Of a stretch of 64,000 nt of DNA, positions 19,037-28,900 are shown one piece after another; the first letter of the stretch is position 1; each line of letters begins with the position of its first letter. The notes beneath the pieces were generated by a model, which saw only the letters and a list, made by a program, of their open reading frames with translations, had not been told where the DNA came from and did no database searches. The stretch is from Histomonas meleagridis. Its lineage: Eukaryota > Parabasalia > Tritrichomonadida > Dientamoebidae. Location: the NCBI GenBank assembly GCA_020186115.1, contig WSYJ01000178.1, forward strand, positions 1,240,001-1,304,000, given 5' to 3'. The position numbers and the translations under genes are program-made.

Positions 19037-19414
19037 TCATACCATAGTACGAAGAACCTTTATGGCTTCTGCTTCATTTCCATCATACATAACAAGAACC
19101 TGTGAGATCTCAAAGAAACTCAAAGTACCTCCAAATTCCCTTTGAATCTCTTCACTGATTTTGATCTTTTTTTTGGGTTCATTTTTCTTAATTTCATTCA
19201 CGTCTTTCTCTAAAAGGAGAACAGCGGCATTGTTAAGATTGTTGTCTGCAATTTCAAGTGCTTTCCTGCATTCTTCGTCTGACGCTTCTAATATCAACTT
19301 TAACTTGTGAACTTCCCTTTGAGTAGAATTGCCTTCAACATTTCCTGCAAGCCTATATTGACCGTGTGTAGTTTCTGTGTTGTCTTGGTTTGTTGTTTGA
19401 TCAACAGCGCTCAT
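19037..19414 (-). CDS. Small protein with two UBA/CUE-like helical modules
   Basis: The 125-residue frame starts at an ATG at 19414. Residues 35-70 (VHKLKLILEASDEECRKALE, followed by NNLNNAAVLLLE) have the three-helix pattern of a UBA or CUE domain. The last 40 residues repeat the theme: a helix, then GNEAEAIKVLRTM. Such domains bind ubiquitin or act as protein-interaction modules, for example in NAC-alpha-like or ubiquitin-shuttle proteins. No NAC barrel or ubiquitin-like domain is present, so the exact role is open. It lies between the GTPase gene and a 900-bp gene-poor stretch. Confidence 0.6.
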   Translation of the reverse strand: MSAVDQTTNQDNTETTHGQYRLAGNVEGNSTQREVHKLKLILEASDEECRKALEIADNNLNNAAVLLLEKDVNEIKKNEPKKKIKISEEIQREFGGTLSFFEISQVLVMYDGNEAEAIKVLRTMV

Positions 19415-20332
19415 GAAAGAAAAATGAAATTTTCACAATTTAACGGTTTATTATATATATATTTTGACACAAAAGCAGTCAGAATATTTACGGCATTTTT
19501 CTGTTTTTATTTGTTCGGCCAATTTAAATTTGTATGTCAAAAGATCATCAAAAAGCTTTCATTAACCGCCAGGTCGAAGTAAAGTATACAAATTTTAAAC
19601 GGTTTGAAATATTTGCCATGTAAATTATTAATCAATTGGCTGAATTCCTCTCATAGAAATGTTCTGTATCAAATAAATAAAAGTTGTTTGAAGTTTATAA
19701 TTTTATGTTGTATTTGTTAATAGATACCAATTACAAATATGAAAAGTTTTTACTATTAAGAAGCCCTAAAAAAATTAATAATAATATCAAATACCAAAAT
19801 GAAAGTTCTTTCTTCCTCGAGTTGGCCACCTCTTTAATTTTGTTAAATTTTTCCATCATAAATGTTAATATTTTTATTTTGAATACAATATAATATATTG
19901 AATGAAAATAGATAAATAAATATAAATGAAAATCAAAACAAAAATTAAGGTAGATAATAATGCACATAATAATATATTTATTTCTCACATTCTCAAATAT
20001 TCATACGTTAATTCTTTTTTTTCTTTCATTTCTGTATTTTGATCTTTCCCTTCATAAAGTTAAATTTACTTGAAAAATTCATTTGTATTCCGATAGTAAT
20101 CATCATATATGTTCTTATTTTAAAATATTAACGTAATTTTAAGATCATTTCTCTTTGTTAATAATGATTTTTCTCAAATTATCGATTACAATTAAAAATC
20201 ACACAAATTATAAGTGATCATAATGTTTCAAGCATACAAACACCATTTTTATTTTTTAAAAAATTATAAACAGTTTTACATTAAACCAAACATTTCACTT
20301 ATTGCATATATTTACGTTCTTTTCTTCTTTTG
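19415..20332. other. Gene-poor intergenic stretch
   Basis: This is A+T-rich sequence with only short chance frames on both strands. A 12-base string, TTAACCGCCAGG, at 19562-19573 recurs at 51369-51380, in both cases upstream of a minus-strand gene start. I see no RNA gene or transposon here. Confidence 0.5.
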
Positions 20333-20990
20333 CTACTTTATATTTCTCACCTCCATTGTCTGCACTTCTTCTTCCGCGTACAAGTTTGCCTCTGTCTGTG
20401 CCTCTGCTTCCACTTTCTCCTTCACCAGCACATCCTTTGCCAGCCTGGTCATCACATCGATTTTCTCGAACAGGAATTGCTCAAATTTTCCGATACTTTC
20501 TTTTGCGCATTTACTCTTATCGTTTAGAATTTCCTTTAACATTTTATGTATTTTATCATATTTCTCTTTATCATAACCAAACTCGAAGCCTCCGTATTTC
20601 ATTATCAGCATCAACATATCAATTATTTCTGGTTTTGTTAATTTCATTTCGTCATGTAATGGTTGCTTAAACTCTGATGTAGAAGGAGGACCGGATAAAT
20701 TATGTTTACATTGTTTAGGCGTTGCTCGAATAAATCGGACGCAAATGTTGTTACATTTTCAACTTCTTTACTAAATTCGATTTTCTTTTCTTTAGAAGAA
20801 GAACATGATGAAGAAGATGAAGAAATTTTCTCATGATTATGAAAATAATTATTTAATGGGTTTTCATTTATTTCATCTGTTAAAAGATTTAATCCAAATG
20901 CTACGACATTAGATTTATAAAATCTGTTTGTTTTGTTTTCATTATTGTATTCTCGTAAATCGAATAGTATTATTATTTTTTTAATTTTTT
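20333..20990 (-). pseudogene. Broken small gene of unknown function (one frame change)
   Basis: The 3' part is a 104-residue frame from an ATG at 20647 (MKLTKPEIIDMLMLIMKYGG and on), with a charged coiled-coil-like tail. The reading frame is open further upstream of that ATG, to about 20735 (RATPKQCKHNLSGPPST). Beyond that, the coding-like sequence continues in another minus-strand frame to about 20990, with FDLREYNNENKTNRFYK, VVAFGLNLLTDEIN and a serine run. This looks like one gene split by a frameshift near 20735, without a clear start codon at its 5' end. Alternatively the short 104-residue frame alone may be a live gene. I do not recognise a family. Confidence 0.4.
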
Positions 20991-21220
20991 TGATTGTTTT
21001 AATTAATTAATTTAAAAATAGGAAAATTAAATGGACTAAACATTGTTGCGATATTTTTCGGTAATATTAGTTAAATAGATTTTAACCTACAAAAGAATGC
21101 GTTAAGTTCCTTGTAAATGCAGAATTCCGATGGCTATTGCACAAGAAGTGCTAACACAGACGGAACACCATATAATTGACGCTGAATTCGATATTTTAAA
21201 AAATTAAAACAACAAACAAT

Positions 21221-22438
21221 TTATTTCAAGTCAAGGATGACTTTATCTGATACGTCTTCTCTTTCTTCTAGTAGTTTGAACAGTTTTGCTGAACGCTCGT
21301 TTTGGACCTTTATCTGCTTTTTCAAGATCGTATTCTTCTGATTTAGATTCTCAAGCATTGTCATCTCCGGAGAATTCTTAATTTGGCTTAACTTTTTCTC
21401 TATCTCAGCGTTATCTTTTTTTATTTTCAACGCAAGTTGATAATCCGCTTCAAGTTGATTTTCTTGTGATGTCAAAATTTCTATTTGTTTCATCAGATTT
21501 TGTATTTCGTCGTTTGCTTCATTGCTCATCTCTTCGATTTCTTCTTCTTCTTTCTTCCGAATCGATGAAATCCCATCAAGTAACATTTTTTTATATTGAA
21601 CAACAACTTCATCATTTGCTTCATGTGGTTGATCATGAAACGCACGCTCGACTGATCTATCTGCTATATAATCCCATAGCCAATGAATATCATATCTTAA
21701 AGAAAATCGATGTTGAGTAGAATCAAAATGAAGGACCGCGTGCTTGTTTTGATCTCTACCACATCCAATGTGACCACATTCGAGGCAAACCCAAAGTTTA
21801 ATTGTCTCTGAACAGCTGCTGCATGTATTTTCACCAAATATTGAATTGCATGCTTTACACTTCGGGGCGCCCCATAATTTGAATGAATCGATGTTAACGT
21901 CCTCCGGATTCGATGATGCAAAATATGTTGAAATTAATGGATCAAAATATTGGAAACAGATAGGACAAAAAGGTAAGTTAAACTCACGAGTTGGCTCTTC
22001 ATCAAATGTTGTAATTGGTGTTATATTTAACTCTGGAGAAATTGTGCGAAGAAATAAAGAAATACAACGAATCGTTGGTGCTTTAATATCAAATGGAACA
22101 CCTAATGAATTCATATAAAATGCATCTGCTCCTTCTTGCGTTTGAAACTGAATAATTACAATGCGTAAAAGATGATGAATAATTGTAATGTGTTGGTATT
22201 GAGGTGAATTTGTTTGAATAAATTTAAGAAGATCACTTACTTTCATTCCGTTTGGAATTGCAAGAATCATTATTGTGTTGCTTCGAGAAGGATGAAGAAT
22301 TGGAAAATCCCAAGTTAAATGAGGGGATAATGTAGTCATCAACTTCCATAGCTTCATGTCATTAATTGCGATTTCGCGAATGTCTGGATTTTCAGGAGGA
22401 ACTTGGGATATTTCACCCAAAATTTCCAGCTCAAACAT
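21221..22438 (-). CDS. BRAP2-like protein: RRM-like domain, degenerate RING, ZnF-UBP, coiled coil
   Basis: The 405-residue frame starts at an ATG at 22438. The order of parts matches BRCA1-associated protein 2: an N-terminal RRM-like BRAP domain (about 40-145), a RING-like region, a UBP-type zinc finger, and a long coiled coil (about 270-400). The zinc finger keeps its Cys/His set (CSSCSETIKLWVCLECGHIG, then CGRDQNKHAVLHF, with a second His in TQHRF). ZnF-UBP domains bind the free ubiquitin C-terminus. The RING keeps the first pair (CPIC) and the last pair (CKAC), but the usual central C-x-H-x-x-C is replaced by a Ser/Asn-rich stretch without Cys or His, so E3 activity is doubtful. In animals BRAP2 is a Ras-responsive regulator of MAP-kinase scaffolding. 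It is divergent from the HECT gene, across 556 bp. Confidence 0.8.
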   Translation of the reverse strand: MFELEILGEISQVPPENPDIREIAINDMKLWKLMTTLSPHLTWDFPILHPSRSNTIMILAIPNGMKVSDLLKFIQTNSPQYQHITIIHHLLRIVIIQFQTQEGADAFYMNSLGVPFDIKAPTIRCISLFLRTISPELNITPITTFDEEPTREFNLPFCPICFQYFDPLISTYFASSNPEDVNIDSFKLWGAPKCKACNSIFGENTCSSCSETIKLWVCLECGHIGCGRDQNKHAVLHFDSTQHRFSLRYDIHWLWDYIADRSVERAFHDQPHEANDEVVVQYKKMLLDGISSIRKKEEEEIEEMSNEANDEIQNLMKQIEILTSQENQLEADYQLALKIKKDNAEIEKKLSQIKNSPEMTMLENLNQKNTILKKQIKVQNERSAKLFKLLEEREDVSDKVILDLK

Positions 22439-22994
22439 TTTGCTTTTTTATGTGAACCCGTTTATTTAATTAGGGAATAAACTTTTTAAAAAGTTATTTT
22501 GGAAAAAAACGATATGTAATAAACAGTCGAAATCGTACGTTAAAATGACAACCGGCCCGCAAAAGTGACATTTTAATTGACTAAAATTTATATGACATAA
22601 AACCCGCTATCGTTATATATTGAAAATTCTATCGGTAATGCCAACAGATTAAACGAAATATTTTTATTAATTTGTTTATAGAGCGAGAAATGATAAAATT
22701 TTTAGACATACCATTAAAAATAATGTTCTTTATTTAATGTACTCATTGATAATGTAATAATTTTATAATTCGATCTTCGAAATCTTATAAAAATTTTATA
22801 ATGCTCTTATGTAATTTAACACCTTAAAATGATAATTGGTTGGTAAATTTTCAGCAGAACTTGTAATTAAATGATAAATTTGTTGGTCAAAAACATAAAC
22901 ATCGGTTGAATTCATATTCAAATTTGTATGTTAAAATCTATGCTTTACAAATCAACGGTTGCAAATTGGGGAATAAGAAGGAGATAAGAACATA
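22439..22994. promoter_or_regulatory. Divergent intergenic region between BRAP2-like and HECT genes
   Basis: This 556-bp stretch lies between two gene starts that face away from each other, so it must hold both promoters. It carries a small GC-richer patch, AAAATGACAACCGG followed by CCCGCAAAAGTGACATT (about 22541-22573), next to the BRAP2-like gene. The AAAGTGACA element recurs near other gene borders in the window. An AACGGTTG Myb-type core lies near 22953, upstream of the HECT start. Promoter function is inferred from position. Confidence 0.4.
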
Positions 22995-25900
22995 ATGAGA
23001 ACTTCAAACAGGCAAAATCAAAGTAGCACACCGGACGAGGACGAAACAATTTCTAACAGTGTTGAAATTTTCAATGTTTTTTTGGATGAATTATCTTTAT
23101 CAAAAATATTTGAAAGGACCGATCCAGAAGAAACCAACCAACAAAATAAACAAACTGACAACATTTTATCAAATGAAACATATTTTGTTGACATTCTTTT
23201 AAATCCTCTAATTTATACACAGTATGATTCACATTTCAAAGTCTGGCAAAAAATTATTGCGCCAGCCTTTACCAAAAATCAAGAAAATACTCCAATGTCT
23301 TACAGAACTCTCCAATCTTATTTTTCATTTTTAAAACTAAGATCCAAAAATCTCCATACAGATTCTGAAATTCTCCAATCCAAAAAAGAATCACAAGAAC
23401 AAGAACTCATTAGAAATCTCCATGTTATCCGTTCAATATACAAAAAGCCCAACATTGATTTATCAAGGTTTTTAAATTATGATTTAATCAATGATCCACT
23501 TGAAATCAGTACACAATTTCGAAATTCTATTGTTGATTATTCCTCATGTCTTTCGGCATTACTTTATGGAATTAATAGTTATGATCTTACATTAGTATTA
23601 GAATCATTATTTCATTTCATGATTGATAATTATTCACCGGTGAACAGTTCACTTTTTCCTTTTAACGAATTTTTTTTGCCAATTTCAAAGCTATCGCTCG
23701 TGAATTCAATTGATTTCATAGGACACAAGTTTTTGCATAAAATCCCTCTTAACGGAATCAAAAAATTCAAATTAGATTCTTCACATAGTAAATCATTAAT
23801 CTGTTGTAACAATGGCAAACGAATCTATGTCTTAGGATCACATTCCAAAATTAGCGTATTATCATTATCTAGGAATATTGTACAAAATGAAAGTCGATTA
23901 CGAACAATAGACTTCAAAATGCCCAAAATTGAAGCGATTAATCTATTCATAACATCTTCGAATGGATATATTTTGTTGGGTGGTCCATATATGAAGAATT
24001 ACAAAATCTTAAAACAAAATCCTTTTTCAATCAGTGAAAATGAGCCAACTTATAAATCGTTAGACGAGGATACCAAAGTGTTCATCCCAAAACCAATACT
24101 TCCATTATGTTCAGATGGTTATTATATTTATTCATTAAATTCCAACAAATTAATTTCGATATTTTCGTTAGAATCGAACACAATTATCTTCCATAAGACC
24201 ATTGAACTGAAGCAAGGGACCAACAATTTAAATCCAAATTATCCCAAATTAATTCCAAACGAATTCCATACAGATTCATACATGTACACCAACGGTGCCA
24301 CGCTAAGTTTTCTAATCCCATATCAAAACTTTGACTCCAAACGCTTTCGATATTTTGTCAGAAATTTTTCCTTATTAAATGGCATTCATATCAATGACAT
24401 TATCATCAATTTGCCCTTTGAATTGATATCCATTACATTTGACCCATGGAATAAAGTTGAATGGGCTTTAGCAATAAATTCCAATAAATTATATTTAGAA
24501 AAGTTTGAAGTTTATGGGTCAATGCCTATTTGGATCACTGGTATTAACAATTATTATGTCTATGACTATGAATCTATCATTGATTTCTTTTTTATTATCA
24601 TTGAGAAATTCATATCACATTTCATTGGCTGTAATATTAAATCGATTATTAATAGTTATCAACAATATAACTTAGAAACGGAACAATTTTTTTCGCCGAA
24701 CAACAAAAATGAGTTTTATCGAATCATAATTACATTTTTAAACTTTTTTATTGATTATATTATTGATAGTAATGATGTTAATTCTATTAAATATATTCAA
24801 ACATTAATATCATTATTACAATATAATTTATCTAATTCATTAAAACCTTTACTTAAATCAGTACAAGAGAACATATTAAATTGTTTTATACAAATGTTAA
24901 AGAATGAGAAATTTAATCGAATCTATAAATTAATAATATATACATTAATATCTTCATTTAATTCATTATTTAAAAACAATTATGAAAGTTGTTCATTAAT
25001 ATTTGAAATTATTTTCCAAAAATTAAAAATCGAAAATATCATTTTTTATATATCGTTAATTCAAGACACGAATAAAATTTGTTATTTATTTAATTCCAAT
25101 ACTATCAACTTAATAATTGGTAATTTATTTGATGTTTTAGTAAATAATAAAAAACCAAATTATTTAACATCGGATGAAATGGAATTTTTATCGACATTTC
25201 AATATAGTTTATTAATAGAAATAAATAAAATTTATAAAAATAATATCGATTCCAAATTAAAAGAAACTTTTTTTACATATTCGCAATTAATATTACAAAA
25301 AATTATACAATTCATTATGATATCTTTATATGAAATACATTCGAATTTAAATCGAATATTATTTTCACCTTTTGTACAATTATTTCGTAAATTTATTTTG
25401 CTATTACAGAACTTGACGTCATATTACGAGATTTCGAGTAATTTGATATATTCTATTTTACCAACTTTTACTGCATTTTTACAATATTTAAATAAGATAC
25501 AAAAAAATGAATTTGAAAATATAAATTTTTATAATAACAAAATCCAAACTAAATATTCATTTTTTCTAGAATTTTATTCTGTTTATATTGATATTATATT
25601 TTGTAATTTAGATGATAAAAACGAATTAAAAATTTTGATGAAATATCCATTTTTAAATAATATAAAAAACATTGATATACCAAATAATATAATTAAAATT
25701 AGTAATAATGAAATCTTTGAGAAAATGATTTTAAGTAATAAAAAGATGTCACTTTTCATCGGCAAAATTACAAATGAAGAGAAAAACATTTTAGGATTAA
25801 TATTTGAAGCGTTTTCTAAACAAATTTTAAATAAAAATAATAATAAAAACACTACTGATGATATACATTTGATTATTGATTCAGTAATTAAAATTTATAG

Positions 25901-28900
25901 TGAAATGAAATTAATTAAACAACAATCATTAAAGAATAAAATGATAAATTATAATAATTATATAAAAAACATTAAACAAAAGTCACAAATTATATTAAAT
26001 TTAACAAATTGTAATGAAAATTCTTTGAATTTAATAAAGAATTTCCAAATGTTCATTTTGGATGATTTTAATTTATCAATTATTAAGAACATTAATAAGA
26101 TACAAAGAAATATTTCATTTACATTAAATTTAATTACAAAAACTTTAAACACGAAAATAAATTTTAATTACATTTTATATTTACTTGAAAAATTCGAGAA
26201 AATTGATCCGAATAATTTTATTATTACATTAAATTATACAAAAAAAATCGATAAAAAAGATCATATCGGATATAGTTTTGTTATTGAATTATTAAAAATA
26301 TTAAAGAAATTAATGACAAAAAACATTTTCTCGAATAATTTCAAAGTTTTTTATTTAAATTTCTTAAACATAATTGGAAAATTTGATTCGAAATCATTTA
26401 ATAAGAATTTAATGAATTTGATTTTGAATAATAAATTACCGAAAAATTTTCTCTTTTTAATAATTTCATTTTATTTCGGAATGAAATTCCAAAATCCGAA
26501 TTTGAAATTAACAAACATTAAATGTGATAAAGATAACATTGACGACATAAATTTTTTTATTTTGTTGATAAAAACAGGAAATCAAAATCCGTATAAATTT
26601 AAAGATATAAAAAATTATTTTTATAAATGTTCACCTAAATATTATCATTTAATTTCTTTGTTGTTGTTTGAGATATTACAAAAGTCGAAAAATAAAATTA
26701 AAATATTTAAATGGATATTAAATGAAATTTCATTAATATGTTTAGGAATCCAAAATTGTGATAATGAAAATAATACATCGAATTCATATATAAATGGATG
26801 TTGTGAATTAATCGAAATATTAAAATTATGTTTAACATATGAAAATGAAACTAAAAATGTTTTATATGAATTAATAAAAAATATTTTAATGAAAAAGAAA
26901 ACTGATAAATTATATTCAGTTTTTGCTATTTTATCAAATTCCATTAAAAACATTCGAATTAATTCATTAATCGAACGTAATAATGAAATATTTTATATTA
27001 TTAATATAAACTATGAAAAGAAAATTTATTTTTGTTATAAAATTCCAATAAATGATGAGTCGATTATTATCGAAATTAATTTTAATGAAGATATTAAACC
27101 AATTTCGAATTATCCATTTAAGCCAAATTTATTTAAAGAAATCGATTTATTAATTCCTTATTTCATTAATGCTTTAAATAATGATATTAAAAGTCCTTTA
27201 AATTATTATATATTAAGTTCGTTGTCAATATATTTAAAAGAAAAAGAATTTCTACAAAAGTTTTTATTGAGAAAATTCACTTTAAATTCATTCGATTTTA
27301 ATAACTCGAAAAATGATTTTTTGTTATTATTAAAAATGAATTTAAATATGAAAAGTTTAGGATTTAAAAATCAAATTCATTTCGATGATAAATTTTATAA
27401 TTCCGATTTCACGAAAATTAATTGTAAAATTACAAAAAATGAAATTATTACTCAAGAAGAAAATGAATTTAATTTATTCGTTTCATCAATTTTAAGTCAA
27501 AATCAAATTAATTTTTTAGAAATCGACGTCGATAGCGATGTAAACTTCGGAATTCAGAACTTTTCCGTAACGCCCTCAAATACTTTGACATATTTATATT
27601 CAACTAAAACAAAACAATTTATTTATAATTCTTATTTAATTACTAAAAAAATTGATGAAAATATAAAAAATTTTTTGGTGATTTATAATCCATTTAAAAA
27701 AAAAGTAAAATTTTATACTAAAAATATTAAATTAAATTCATTTAAAATTAATGGAAAAAATATTTGTTTTATCATTCAAACATTTACTAAAACTAAAATT
27801 AATTATAAAATTTATTCGAAAATTAATTCATTTAATTATAATTGTCCTTATTCAGGTAAAATTATATTTCATAAACAAAAGAACAATAAAATACTTTACG
27901 ACAAAAGTGCCAAAGTTATATTACAAAATAATTTAATACAAATGAAATGTAAAACTTTTTTAAAATTAAGAAATAACATCATAGGAAATAATTCATTTAT
28001 AATATATCCGAATGATATTCCGATAAATTTCACTAAATTAAAACAAAATAATATTTCCAATATTAAAACTCCTATTTTTATAACAAAAACAAAAAACTTT
28101 TTAACAAATTTAATCATAAAAACAGAAAACAATAAATATATATATCCATTACATCCGAATTATTATCAGTTTTTACCAACGAATATTATAAACTTTTATT
28201 CAACTTCAATTATTAATAATATACAAAATGAAACGAAAAATGAAATTTTATTTTATACATTTTATAATAACATTTTTACTGATTTAAATGAAATATTTGA
28301 AATATTTTCATTAAATTATAATAATTTAATTGAATATATAATATATTTATTAATTTATATCGAACCAATAAATTTAAACACAAAAAAATTAATAAATTTC
28401 GGAATTAATGTAATTGATTTACAAATATCAAACAAATATTTACATAAAATTACATTAATGAATTTAATTAATTTGATGAAAAAAAACACAAATTTATTTA
28501 TCGATAAATTATTTGATTATTTAATGAATTTGTTTAATAATACTTCGGAACATTTCATATTAAAAAATCATCCAAACGCGTTAACAATATCATTAAAACA
28601 TATCCAAAAGAATAAAACGATTTTGATACCAAACGCAAATTATTTGTTAATATTTAAATCCGATTTCTCATGTAATACTTCAAACAAAACTTTAGTGAAA
28701 CTTTTAACAAATAATAAAATAATCGAAATAAAAAATGAAATTTATATCATCAAAAATAATGAAATTACTTTTGGAAATATTAATGAAAATATTAATAATA
28801 ATTTAATCATTTTACCAATTTATAATAATATAAATGTTTCATTTTATGGAACTTTCTTAAGATTAATTATAACTTTAAAATATTTCATATATTTCATTAA

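Noticed and set aside
19731-19988. An 85-residue hydrophobic minus-strand frame.
   Set aside because: Same composition effect; no conserved pattern and no clear initiator.
20214-20670. Plus-strand frames with cysteine/serine-rich or basic translations.
   Set aside because: They are shadows of the minus-strand gene at 20333-20647 and lack any domain.
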